Shown here: piece after piece, positions 1-7,783 of the stretch
Layout of the letters: each line of letters begins with the position of its first letter
How positions within the stretch are numbered: the first letter of the stretch is position 1
From: Sideroxydans sp.
GTDB taxonomy: Bacteria > Pseudomonadota > Gammaproteobacteria > Burkholderiales > Gallionellaceae
NCBI GenBank assembly: GCA_028710605.1
Contig: JAQTTU010000007.1
Coordinates: forward strand, 1-64,000
Length of the DNA: 64,000 nucleotides
Reading direction: 5' to 3'
Notes under the pieces: model-generated
Database searches by the model: none
Told to the model about the DNA's origin: nothing
What the model saw: the letters and a program-made list of their open reading frames with translations, nothing else
Translations under genes and position numbers: made by a program

Positions 1-276
1 ATCCCGGTTCTGTGCCGCGCGTGGCAAGCGTGTACTGGCCGGTTGTGGTGTCCAGAAACAAGGTGGCAGAGAATCCCGTGCCGTCGGTCAAGCCGAGCAT
101 GCCGCTGGGGGCGGTGTATTGGCTGATTACTTGGTAGCGGGCGGCGAAGGTGGCGGCTTGGGTTTGGCTCATGCCTTCAGCTTCGAGAGCCTTGGCAGTA
201 GTAGGGTAATTTTGAAAATTAGCATAAGCGGCTTCGGCCAGTTGGGCTTGCTGAAACAAATTCTGAATCGTGCTCA
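1..276 (-). CDS. N-terminus of a probable type I secreted (lipase/RTX-like) protein, partial
   Basis: The first 92 residues are visible and the rest lies beyond the window edge. The protein starts MSTIQNLFQQAQLAEAAYAN and reaches a segment reading FLDTTTGQYTLATRGTEPG, which resembles the N-terminal part of class 3 lipase-like or RTX-type secreted proteins. There is no Sec signal peptide, as expected for a type I substrate. A clear AGGAG lies 8 bases before the ATG. The start codon overlaps the stop of the upstream gene (ATGA), so it is co-translated with the small membrane-protein gene. The HlyD-type adaptor and ABC exporter lie upstream on the same strand, so it is probably their cargo (inference). 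The C-terminal glycine-rich repeats and secretion signal cannot be checked here. Confidence 0.7.
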
Positions 277-897
277 TTTTCTCGCTCCTCTGAATTGTTG
301 AAGAAATCCATTAAAATTAGCCGAATGCTCTATGCCGTTGATACAACTTTCACTTGCCAACCAGAATCTCATTGAATGCATCCCAGCGGTATAACCGCCA
401 TTGCCAGTCGAAAAATCAATTCTCCGCGCTAACACTTCACCCGTTTTTTTATCTACCAACTCTGTTTTCCATCGCCAACCATTCAAAAATAGCTCACTTT
501 CTTCTGCACTACTCAAATGATCTTTATACAAGATGCCGAGCCGCTGATTGATACTAGTGATTTTCTTTCCTGCCCAATCTTCAGTCGGCCAGTTTGGATA
601 TTTTTCATTCGGCGAGTTATCCACCAACCCCTCCATCACCCCCGGATTCTCAGCCTTCCACTGATCCAGCGTCTTATAGACCCAGAACCCGGCCTCCTTC
701 TCGCAGTAATACTGGTGCACCGCCACCGTCGGTATCCAATCCCAGAACACGATGTTGTACATCACGAACGCCACGCCCAATCCCCAACCCATCGCGCTCT
801 TGCCGTTCTTCCGCGCATAACCGACCGCCCACATCACCGCGCCAACCGAAGCCAGCAGGTAAACCCCGAACACAGCCAAATAAGCCAGACCGAACAT
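274..897 (-). CDS. Membrane protein of unknown function in the type I secretion locus
   Basis: 207 residues. Two hydrophobic segments near the N-terminus (about residues 3-26 and 38-58) are followed by a roughly 150-residue soluble part rich in Trp, Asn and Glu. I do not recognise the family. Its stop overlaps the start of the probable secreted protein (ATGA) and its start follows the stop of the 83-residue gene directly (TAAATG). It is therefore translationally coupled on both sides. A role as an accessory or immunity-type partner of the secreted protein is possible, but that is only inferred from position. Confidence 0.65.
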   Translation of the reverse strand: MFGLAYLAVFGVYLLASVGAVMWAVGYARKNGKSAMGWGLGVAFVMYNIVFWDWIPTVAVHQYYCEKEAGFWVYKTLDQWKAENPGVMEGLVDNSPNEKYPNWPTEDWAGKKITSINQRLGILYKDHLSSAEESELFLNGWRWKTELVDKKTGEVLARRIDFSTGNGGYTAGMHSMRFWLASESCINGIEHSANFNGFLQQFRGARK

Positions 898-1149
898 TTA
901 CGCCACCCGCCTTTCGGTTTCATAGCGCGCATCGTTTGCCGTGCCAGCGATGAGTTCGTGGTAATCAACAGCATTTGATCCGCACACCCGCAAGGGGTAG
1001 GCCGTGGTTGTAAAGCCGACAAGTCGGCAACAACCACGCACACGCCCGTCCACAGGCGATCTGCCTAGCAATATCTCGTAGATGCCCGTATCTACTGCCT
1101 TCCCATCAAGTACCTTTTGAATTTTTCGTTTTAACGTTTGCATGTTCAT
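898..1149 (-). CDS. Small hypothetical protein partly encoded by interspersed repeat sequence
   Basis: 83 residues from an ATG preceded by GGGAGGG. The frame can be extended upstream to 1224 but without a better ribosome site. The middle (LDGKAVDTGIYEILLGRSP) is encoded by a copy of the dispersed 'GATGCCCGTAT...GGCTT' repeat seen elsewhere in the window. The next part (TTAYPLRVCGS) is encoded by sequence starting like the 58-nt element found at 12110 and 40017. It sits between the HlyD gene and the membrane-protein gene and ends directly before the latter's ATG. It may be a real small protein or an open frame kept for coupling. Confidence 0.45.
   Translation of the reverse strand: MNMQTLKRKIQKVLDGKAVDTGIYEILLGRSPVDGRVRGCCRLVGFTTTAYPLRVCGSNAVDYHELIAGTANDARYETERRVA
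1043..1100. repeat. Dispersed repeat, coding copy (paired GCCCGTC-AGGCGATC / GATGCCCGTAT motifs)
   Basis: Contains CCCGTCCACAGGCGATCTGC and GATGCCCGTATCTACTGCC, the two halves of an imperfect repeat family also seen at 12764, 21853, 37371, 44551 and 63952. This copy lies inside the 83-residue gene. Confidence 0.55.
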
Positions 1150-1301
1150 GCCGCCACCCTCCCGCCCGTTTTCTGTGCTGCATCTTTGTCTCGATTGGTT
1201 GTTCGGTATTTCTGTTGCTTTCAAGTTGAATCAGTCTTGCGTGTTTAGATGCGTCGTGTTGCCTGTGCGAGCACTACAAGTTCCGCATCCCTCATCCCCA
1301 G

Positions 1302-1327
1302 CCCTTCTCCCGCCTGCGGGAGAAGGG
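1302..1327. repeat. 12-bp perfect hairpin between the HlyD gene and the next gene
   Basis: CCCTTCTCCCGC and GCGGGAGAAGGG pair perfectly around a CT loop. A similar CCCACCTGCGGGAG hairpin occurs near 7200. There is no T-run on either side, so it is a repeat rather than a clear terminator. Confidence 0.6.
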
Positions 1328-1333
1328 AGTTGC

Positions 1334-2722
1334 TCACCTTTCCCGCCCCGCCTCCTGAAACGCCCCCGTCACCGGCGACAGCAAATATTCAAGAATGGTT
1401 CTCGTGCCAAGATGTATCTCCGCCGTCACCTGCATCCCCGGACTCAAGGCGTGGCGCACGCCGTTGACGACCAGCTCCTGCGCTTTGAGGTCGATCAGGG
1501 CGCGGTAGGTTGAGGGTTGTCCGTTGGGGGATTTGTTGTTGGGCGGCGACGATTGCCCCGCGCCCTGTTGGCTGTTGTCGGTGGCATCGGCGGACAGGTT
1601 GGCGACTTGTCCAGCGACCATGCCGTATTTCTGGAACTGGTAGGAGGCGAGTTTGACTTTGGTGTCTTGGCCGTTGTGGATGAAGCCGACATCTTCGTTG
1701 GATACCCACACTTCGGCTTTGAGGATTTCGTCTTTGGGGACGAGGGTCATGAGGATGGTGCCGGGGCTGATGACGGTGCCAACGGTGTGGGTGGCGAGGT
1801 CTTTGATGATGCCGTCTTGCTGGGCTTTGAGTTCGAGCAGGCCGTTGCGGTAGTGTTGTTTGGTGACTTCGGCTAAGGATTTGTCGAGCTTGTCGCTGTT
1901 GTCGGCGCGTTCGGTTTGCAGTTTCTGGCGGTAGTCGGCGCTGATTTGTTCGAGCTTGCGACCCGATGCGGCGAGGGTGGCTTGTGCGCTGGCGATGATG
2001 TAGTTCTGGGTTTTGAGGTCTTGTTCTTTTTCGGTTTGTTCGCGCTGTTTGTCGGTGGCGGCGAGTTTGCTGACGTAGCCGTCTTTAGCGAGTTCGGCGT
2101 AGGCTTTGGCTTGGTTTTGGTAGTGCGGCAGGACTTCGATGAGTTTGGTACGGGCTTGTTTTGCTGCGGCAAGGTCGCTTTTGGCTTTGTCCTGGGTGCT
2201 GTGTTCTTCGGCGAGTGCGGTTTGGTAGGCTTGCCGGTTGGCGCGGTATTGGGCGAGGGCTTCGTTGTAGAGGGATGCCGGGTCGTTGGGGTGGCGGGTG
2301 AATTCCTGATCGGCAAGTTCTGCGTCTATGCGTCGCAATGTGATTTGTTTGCCGAGGTAGTCGGCGTTGATGGCTTTGCCGTCGGCATCGGACAGGGTGG
2401 TGTCCAGGCGCATGAGGGTTTGTCCGGCTTTGACGTGTTCGCCTTCGGCTACGAGTATTTCGCGCACCATGCCTTGTTCGAATGGCTGGACGATTTTGAG
2501 GTAGGTCTGCGGGATGAGTTTGCCTTGGGCGGTGGCGACGATGTCGAGTTTGCCGAAGGCGGCCCAGAGGATGAGGGAGAACAGGAGAATCAGCAGCAGG
2601 CGCAGCATGACGCGAGCGAAGGGAGCTGGCGGGCGGTTCTGGATGCGGAGTAGTGCGGGGCTAAAGTCTTGGGGATCGACGCTGACGATGCGGGGTTTGT
2701 GCGCTGCTTTGGCTGCCGACAT
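1334..2722 (-). CDS. HlyD-family membrane fusion protein of a type I secretion system
   Basis: 462 residues. This periplasmic adaptor would link the inner-membrane ABC exporter to an outer-membrane TolC-type channel. A short cytoplasmic N-terminus is followed by one membrane segment (about residues 40-60), a biotinyl-lipoyl-like half (KIVQPFEQGMVREILVAEGE), a long coiled-coil hairpin (about residues 130-310) and the second lipoyl half with the beta-barrel (HTVGTVISPGTILMTLVP). The family signature near the C-terminus (LSPGMQVTAEIHLGTRTILEYLLSP) is intact. I chose the MSAAKAAHK start because AGGGGG lies 8 bases upstream; a longer frame reaches 2800. The ABC gene is upstream on the same strand but about 1.1 kb away. 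No TolC gene is in the window. Confidence 0.93.
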   Translation of the reverse strand: MSAAKAAHKPRIVSVDPQDFSPALLRIQNRPPAPFARVMLRLLLILLFSLILWAAFGKLDIVATAQGKLIPQTYLKIVQPFEQGMVREILVAEGEHVKAGQTLMRLDTTLSDADGKAINADYLGKQITLRRIDAELADQEFTRHPNDPASLYNEALAQYRANRQAYQTALAEEHSTQDKAKSDLAAAKQARTKLIEVLPHYQNQAKAYAELAKDGYVSKLAATDKQREQTEKEQDLKTQNYIIASAQATLAASGRKLEQISADYRQKLQTERADNSDKLDKSLAEVTKQHYRNGLLELKAQQDGIIKDLATHTVGTVISPGTILMTLVPKDEILKAEVWVSNEDVGFIHNGQDTKVKLASYQFQKYGMVAGQVANLSADATDNSQQGAGQSSPPNNKSPNGQPSTYRALIDLKAQELVVNGVRHALSPGMQVTAEIHLGTRTILEYLLSPVTGAFQEAGRER

Positions 2723-3048
2723 CTGAATTCCCCCTGACGATTTGTTGGTCGCAGACGCACTCTCAGATGCGTTGCCGTGAGAAACAACGCAGCTCGCCAT
2801 CTATTGAAATCCGATGTCAAATTTGCGTTAAGTTCGCGTGGAGAGTAGCCGATACGGCAGTGGGGAACAACTTAAAATAATATCTATTTCCGGCCTATAT
2901 ATTATTTATGCCAATTGCATAGGAGTCGCTGGAAGGCTTATGGAATAAGGTTTTTATCAGGTATATATATTTTTTTATTTCCGAGCTGGATGGTGCGCTA
3001 CTTGGACTTGAATTGATAATCTGTAATCGCTCGACTTCAGTCCTCCCA

Positions 3049-3175
3049 TATTTTCGATCAAGCGCACCGAAGAATTCAATGACTGGCTCAACGGTATTCG
3101 TGATGGCATGACGCAACGCCGTTTGGTGGCGCGTTTGCGCAAAGCGGCGTTGGGCAATCTGGGGGATGTCAAACC
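3049..3175 (+). pseudogene. Truncated HigB/RelE-like toxin (HI1419-type) remnant
   Basis: One frame reads IFSIKRTEEFNDWLNGIRD, then RLVARLRKAALGNLGDVKP. This matches the N-terminal half of the Gp49/HI1419 'addiction module killer' family (W..L.D, then R..R...GN.GD.K). The frame runs into a G/C-rich inverted repeat at 3180-3276 and the conserved C-terminal half (the GVxELR part) is missing. No good start codon remains. It lies directly before an antitoxin remnant in the usual toxin-first order of this family. Confidence 0.6.
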
Positions 3176-3179
3176 CGCT

Positions 3180-3276
3180 CCATCCCCCTTGCAGGGGGAA
3201 GGTTGGGATAGGGGTAGAGTTGTGAGGTAATGCAGACTCTACCCCCAACCTAGCCCTCCCCCTGCAAGGGGGAGGG
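3180..3276. repeat. Inverted repeat inserted in the toxin remnant
   Basis: CATCCCCCTTGCAGGGGGAA on the left and CCCTCCCCCTGCAAGGGGGA on the right form the outer arms. GGGGTAGAGT and ACTCTACCCC form inner arms. It interrupts the toxin frame, suggesting insertion of a small non-coding mobile palindrome. Confidence 0.65.
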
Positions 3277-3331
3277 AAAGTTTCAGCTATTGGATTAGTT
3301 GGAATTATTAGAGATGCATAAGGAGTAAACC

Positions 3332-3635
3332 ATGACTAAAAAATCCGCGTTGCCGATTTGCCCGATTTTGATGCTGCCGAGTATCTCGACAGCGAACATG
3401 CGATTGCCGAATATCTGACAGCTGTTTTGGAAGACAACGAGCTTCCTTGCTGTCCGCCGCTTTAGGCGACATTGCCCGCGCACGAGGTATGAGCGAGATC
3501 GCCCAAGCGTCCGGTCTGATCCGCGAGGCGCTATATAAGGCGCTCAGGCCGAATGCGCATCCGCGCTTCGACACGATCAATCGCGTTTGCACGGCGCTGG
3601 GCGTGCGGCTGGTGGCACAGGCGGTTCATGTGTGA
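3332..3635 (+). pseudogene. Frameshifted HI1420-type antitoxin remnant
   Basis: The product can be read only by changing frame twice. After ATGACTAAAAAATCC the frame shifts to RVADLPDFDAAEYLDSEHAI and AEYLTAVLEDNELP. Near 3446 it shifts again to LLSAALGDIARARGMSEIAQ, ending LGVRLVAQAVHV with a normal stop. This is the 'putative addiction module antidote' family with its helix-turn-helix (ALGDIARARGMS...YKALR). Together with the truncated toxin it is a decayed toxin-antitoxin pair, lying on the opposite strand between the two type I secretion genes. Confidence 0.65.
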
Positions 3636-3725
3636 CGTTCCGCCCAACCAGTCGATCAAAAACGTTTGCCAATCAAACAACTTGCGGAGCAAGGACAAAA
3701 GCTAAACCCGGATAATCCATTAGGC

Positions 3726-3854
3726 CGTCATTCCGGCGAAGGCCGGATTCCAGCGATAAAAAATATTCTGCGAAGCAGACAAAACCCAAGTGTTGTCCCA
3801 CTTACGTGGGAAATTATTGAATTATCTGGATTCCGGCCTGCGCCGGAATGACGG
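3726..3854. repeat. Interspersed inverted repeat (CGTCATTCCGGCG type)
   Basis: CCGTCATTCCGGCG with GGCCGGATTCCAG on the left pairs with CTGGATTCCGGCC and CGCCGGAATGACGG on the right, around a core of about 70 nt. It lies downstream of the ABC exporter gene and has no coding frame. Confidence 0.75.
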
Positions 3855-3872
3855 ATTATTTAAGTTTCGCTA

Positions 3873-6095
3873 TTAAGCCTTCCCGCCATTCCCCAGCGCC
3901 ACCGATGCAGTCGTCTGCGACACGCCCGCTTCTTCACTGCCAAACTTGAGCACTTCATCCACCAGCAATGCCTTGGGTAATTGGTGGGTAATGAACAACA
4001 TGGTGACTTTGCCTTTGAGTTTGTTGATGGTCAGTGCGAAGTGTTCGGCGGTCTGCATGTCGAGGTTGCTTACCGCTTCGTCGAAGATAAGCACGCGCGG
4101 ATGTTTGAGCAGGGCGCGGGCTATGGCGATGCGCTGTTTTTGTCCGCCGGAAAGCCCCACGCCGTTTTCGCCCACCTTGGTCTGGTAACCCTGCGGCAGT
4201 TGTTCGATGACGTGGTGGATTTCCGCCATTTTGCAGGCATGCACGATCTCCTCGAACCCGGCATGCGGGTTGGCGAGTTGCAGGTTGTCGTAGATGGAGC
4301 CCGAGAACAGGCGGGTTTCTTGCGGCACGACACCGAAGTTGGCGCGCAGTTCGTTAGCGGCCAGATGGCGCAGGTCGTAACCGTCAAGCAGGATAGCGCC
4401 GTCGGTCGGCCAGTAAAAACCTTGCAGCATTTTGGCCAGCGTGCTTTTGCCGCAACCGGACGGTCCCATCAGCACGCTGAGTTTGCCCGGTTTCAAAATG
4501 AGGTTGAGGTTGCGATAGAGGTAGGGATGTTTGTCGCTGTAGCGGAAGCTGACATCTTTGAGTTCGACACAGCCGCCCGCCCCGCCCTGCAAACGCGCCG
4601 GGGTGAGGCTGTAGGGTTCGTTCGGCACATCCATCAGATCGCCCAGCCGTTTGACGGCGATGCTGGCTTGCTGGAATTCCTGCCACAACCCAGCCAGTCG
4701 CAGCATGGGTTGCGTCATGCGCGAAGCGAACATCTGGAAGGCGACCAGCATGCCGATGGTGAAGCCGTCGTTCCTCATCACCAGCAGCGCGCCCACCACG
4801 AGAATAGACAGCGTCATGATTTGTTCCAACGCGTTGACGATGACGTTGAAGGTATTGGAAAGCTGCTTGGTAGAAAAACTAGCGGCGAGATATTGCGCGA
4901 GGAACTCGCCGTATTTCTGTACCAGCACGGGTTCCATTTGCAGCGATTTGACGGTCTCCATGCCCGCCACGTATTCGGTGACGAAGGATTGGTTTTTTGC
5001 GCCGAGCAGGAACTGTTCGTCGAGCCGCGCGCGGAAGGCGGGCGTAACGAAGAAACTGATGATGGTAATGATGGACATCAGCAGCAGCGCAATGAGGCTG
5101 AGTTGCCAGCTATACCAGAACATCACGGCAAGGAAGATGAACAGGAACGGCAGGTCGAGCAACAAGGTGATGGCGGCACCGGAGATGAATTCGCGCACGG
5201 TCTCGACACCATGCAGACGCGCCACCAGCGTACCGGTGGGGCGTTGTTCGAAATACGGGATGGGCAGATGCAGCAGATGGCGGAACACGTGACTACCGAG
5301 CACTGCATCAATGCGATTGCCGGTGTGCAACACGAAATATTGCCGCAGCCAGGTCATGGCGCTGTTGAACAGCATGAACATGACCAGACCGACGGCGATG
5401 GCGATGAGCGTGCTTTGGGTTTGGTGTACCACGACCTTGTCAATGATGACTTGAGTGAACAGCGGTGTGACCAGACCGATGAGTTGAATGGCGAGCGAAG
5501 CGATAAGTACATCGCGCCAGATGCGTTTGTGTTTCAGCAACTCCGGGATGAACCAGCGGAAGCCGAACGGGGCGGGTTCTTTCTGTCCGTTGGAAGCGGC
5601 GGACGGATCATCATTATCGGTCGGGCTTTTTTGTTGGCGGGCGATCAACAGGATGTCTGTGCGGAAAATTCCCGTGAAGTCGGTCAGCGCGATGGTCTCC
5701 GGCGCTTCCGATCCAGCGCGAAAATACAGCACCTGTCCGCCACCGGCTTTGATAAGCAGCACAGGATTTACTGGTGCGGGCAGGGTTTCATCTGCTTGCG
5801 CTTGTTCGCCCTGCGCAGGTTCGGGCTTGGCGATTTGTTCTGGTTCAGTCGGGCTGCTGCTTTCGCGCAGGAAGGCGACTGCCGGAAACGGGAGTTGTTC
5901 CAAGGACGCGAGCGTCTTGGCATCCAGATGCAACTCGCCGACTTTGAAGTCCAGCGCTTGCAGCGCATTGAGCAGCGCGGTGCGGGAATAAGGCGGCGGA
6001 AATTGCTGGCGTATGAGTTGCGGGTCGAACGGGATGCGGAATATGCGCGACAGGCTGCCGATCAGCCATAACATGTCTTGCCCCGTGTATTGCAT
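3873..6095 (-). CDS. Type I secretion ABC exporter with degenerate C39-like domain
   Basis: 740 residues, a normal length for HlyB-type exporters. The N-terminus (about 1-150) has a peptidase C39-like fold but no catalytic cysteine (it begins MQYTGQDMLWLIGSLSRIF). It would therefore bind rather than cleave its substrate, as in HlyB. A six-helix ABC membrane domain follows (about 190-470), then a nucleotide-binding domain with Walker A GPSGCGKST, signature LSGGQKQR, Walker B VLIFDEA and H-loop FITHQLP. It acts in the inner membrane with the HlyD-type adaptor at 1334-2722, though a damaged toxin-antitoxin region now separates the genes. The probable cargo gene lies at the left window edge. Confidence 0.94.
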   Translation of the reverse strand: MQYTGQDMLWLIGSLSRIFRIPFDPQLIRQQFPPPYSRTALLNALQALDFKVGELHLDAKTLASLEQLPFPAVAFLRESSSPTEPEQIAKPEPAQGEQAQADETLPAPVNPVLLIKAGGGQVLYFRAGSEAPETIALTDFTGIFRTDILLIARQQKSPTDNDDPSAASNGQKEPAPFGFRWFIPELLKHKRIWRDVLIASLAIQLIGLVTPLFTQVIIDKVVVHQTQSTLIAIAVGLVMFMLFNSAMTWLRQYFVLHTGNRIDAVLGSHVFRHLLHLPIPYFEQRPTGTLVARLHGVETVREFISGAAITLLLDLPFLFIFLAVMFWYSWQLSLIALLLMSIITIISFFVTPAFRARLDEQFLLGAKNQSFVTEYVAGMETVKSLQMEPVLVQKYGEFLAQYLAASFSTKQLSNTFNVIVNALEQIMTLSILVVGALLVMRNDGFTIGMLVAFQMFASRMTQPMLRLAGLWQEFQQASIAVKRLGDLMDVPNEPYSLTPARLQGGAGGCVELKDVSFRYSDKHPYLYRNLNLILKPGKLSVLMGPSGCGKSTLAKMLQGFYWPTDGAILLDGYDLRHLAANELRANFGVVPQETRLFSGSIYDNLQLANPHAGFEEIVHACKMAEIHHVIEQLPQGYQTKVGENGVGLSGGQKQRIAIARALLKHPRVLIFDEAVSNLDMQTAEHFALTINKLKGKVTMLFITHQLPKALLVDEVLKFGSEEAGVSQTTASVALGNGGKA

Positions 6096-6250
6096 CGCGC
6101 GCCCTTGGTGTGGTGAATGTAAAGTTGGCGCGGATTGTTGTTGATAATGGCGGGGATTTCAAGGAGAAAGAATATCTATGCCTGATGGAGCCGCTTCGTG
6201 TCATCAAGAAATAGAGTTGTTTGCAGGATGCTGCTCGGAGGTGAAGATGG

Positions 6251-7102
6251 CTACTGTACAGGGTAGTGCGCTACCAGTTGTTGATCCTGGGTGAATTGAA
6301 TTTTTTGAACGGGAGTTTCATTTACGAAGGTCACTGGCACGGAGATGTATTTTGCAGTTCCGTCTGCGGTGCGGGTGTTGGTCAGTACCGCAAAATGCAA
6401 ATGCGGACCGGTTGAGTATCCTGTGTTGCCAGAATAGCCGAGCAGCGTTCCCTCCTCTACCCATTGACCGATGGATACGTTGATACGGTTGGCGGAGAAG
6501 TGGGAATACATGCCCAGCGTGCCGTCCTCGTGCAGGATCAATACGTGGTTGGCCTTGAGCGCAGGGTCGTTGCCGCCTCTTGTAAAATTCTGATCGACAT
6601 CGACGATGCGGCCTTTTCTGGAAGCAAGAATGGGCGTGCCAACAGGTATGGAAAAGTCAACGGCATAGCGTGAATCAGGGGCACGGTGCGTGGTGATTCT
6701 GCCGCCGATGACTTGTCCGATCATGATTGTCTGCCCATCCTGAAACGGCAGCCGATAAGTGGCGGCAGGATCATGAACTGCATCGGGATCGCCAATCGAA
6801 TACTTGAACGAAGTCGAAACGCGATAGCCCTTCCCCGCTACCGCGCCATGAACAGATGCGATAGGGATGCTGGCTTGAGGTGGGACGACTGTCACGATAG
6901 GCGATGGTGTATCGACGATGGCGTTTTGTGGATTGAGCAGATGCACCGTGGCGAGTATCGGTGCAGGACCATTGTTCTGCGCCATCACAATTTGTTTACC
7001 CGGTTCGGCGCGGAAGCTCAGTTTAAATGGATATAACTGCGGGTCGGCGCATGTGGAGTTTGTGAAAAGCAGAATCAGTAGAACGAACAGGAAGCGGCTC
7101 AT
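6251..7102 (-). CDS. Secreted M23-family (LytM-type) metallopeptidase
   Basis: 283 residues from MSRFLFVLLILLFTNSTCAD, a clear signal peptide; the frame extends to 7249 but that part looks non-coding. An all-beta N-terminal domain (about 20-150) precedes an M23 domain. Visible zinc-ligand positions are the His of THRAPDSRYAVD, its Asp, and HLHF in GPHLHFAVL. It therefore appears catalytically competent, unlike the NlpD-type protein at 38379. The predicted role is periplasmic cleavage of peptidoglycan peptides. It stands alone on the minus strand upstream of the ABC exporter gene, with a 155-bp gap. Confidence 0.85.
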   Translation of the reverse strand: MSRFLFVLLILLFTNSTCADPQLYPFKLSFRAEPGKQIVMAQNNGPAPILATVHLLNPQNAIVDTPSPIVTVVPPQASIPIASVHGAVAGKGYRVSTSFKYSIGDPDAVHDPAATYRLPFQDGQTIMIGQVIGGRITTHRAPDSRYAVDFSIPVGTPILASRKGRIVDVDQNFTRGGNDPALKANHVLILHEDGTLGMYSHFSANRINVSIGQWVEEGTLLGYSGNTGYSTGPHLHFAVLTNTRTADGTAKYISVPVTFVNETPVQKIQFTQDQQLVAHYPVQ

Positions 7103-7530
7103 ATCCGATGATGTTTCTGTGTGGAATATTGAACGAAAGTTATTACCCTGCTCACGCTGTGATTCCAATCCCATTTCAAAATTTGAATTTACTCCCAATC
7201 TCCCACCTGCGGGAGAGGAGTTGATAGCAGCAGGAATTTCATTTCGCACTTGATCTGAAAATGGAATGACAACGCATCTTCACCTACCAGAGTATCCGAA
7301 GCCGTTCCACAGCACACTTGAAGACACGAACTGGAGATTACAAAAAATTCCACAACAACTACAGCACATCAGCGGAACACTTGCATCAAAAAGCATTGGT
7401 CGTATTGAATGATGTGGCTCGTTCCGTAATCGTGTTTGCCGATCCAAGCCCGGAAAAAGTCACGCAATGACTTTTTTATAAAGAAAAATCGCCTAGCGGA
7501 TTGCGCCAAGCGATTGATCTTGCAGGAAAT
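7103..7530. other. Gene-poor stretch before the tRNA pair
   Basis: Nothing I can name. It holds a CCCACCTGCGGGAG hairpin near 7200, a plus-strand open frame of about 65 codons ending at 7470 that resembles no family I know, and a possible terminator at 7454-7476. Confidence 0.5.
7454..7476 (-). terminator. Possible terminator after tRNA-Arg
   Basis: AAAAAGTCA, loop CGCAA and TGACTTTTT form a hairpin with a T-run on either strand. On the minus strand it lies about 55 bases past the end of tRNA-Arg. The GC part of the stem is short. Confidence 0.4.
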
Positions 7531-7607
7531 TGGTGCGCCGGAAGAGATTCGAACTCCTGACCCCTTGGTTCGTAGCCAAGTACTCTATCCAGCTGAGCTA
7601 CCGGCGC
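7531..7607 (-). tRNA. tRNA-Arg(ACG)
   Basis: 77 nt including an encoded CCA. The acceptor stem GCGCCGG pairs with CCGGCGC. The anticodon stem CTTGG/CCAAG encloses loop CTACGAA, giving anticodon ACG. The T-arm reads AGGAGTTCGAATCTCT. It follows tRNA-Ser on the same strand by 34 nt. Confidence 0.97.
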
Positions 7608-7641
7608 AATTTGTTGCTTACTTCAAAACTAGACTTCTTTG

Positions 7642-7735
7642 TGGCGGAGAAGGAGGGATTCGAACCCTCGATACAAGTTTAAGCTCGTATGCGCCCTTAG
7701 CAGGGGCGTGCCTTCGACCACTCGGCCACCTCTCC
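7642..7735 (-). tRNA. tRNA-Ser(GCT)
   Basis: 94 nt with encoded CCA and a long variable arm, as expected for a class II tRNA. The acceptor GGAGAGG pairs with CTTCTCC. The anticodon loop CTGCTAA gives GCT. It lies about 50 nt downstream of lysC and is probably co-transcribed with it and tRNA-Arg. Confidence 0.97.
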
Positions 7736-7783
7736 GAAGGCCGCGAATAATACTGATTCGAGGCACTTCGGTCAAACGATTTA

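Noticed and set aside
1302-1327. Terminator after the HlyD gene
   Set aside because: The stem is strong but no T-run follows on the minus strand, and a similar hairpin occurs at about 7200, so it is more likely a repeat.
3981-6071. 696-codon plus-strand open frame
   Set aside because: It mirrors the ABC exporter gene on the other strand; the exporter has all ABC motifs, and this frame has no domain and a composition typical of an antisense shadow.
7272-7470. Short plus-strand open frame before tRNA-Arg, possible gene remnant
   Set aside because: No start codon with a ribosome site and no resemblance to a family I know; overlaps a likely terminator hairpin.
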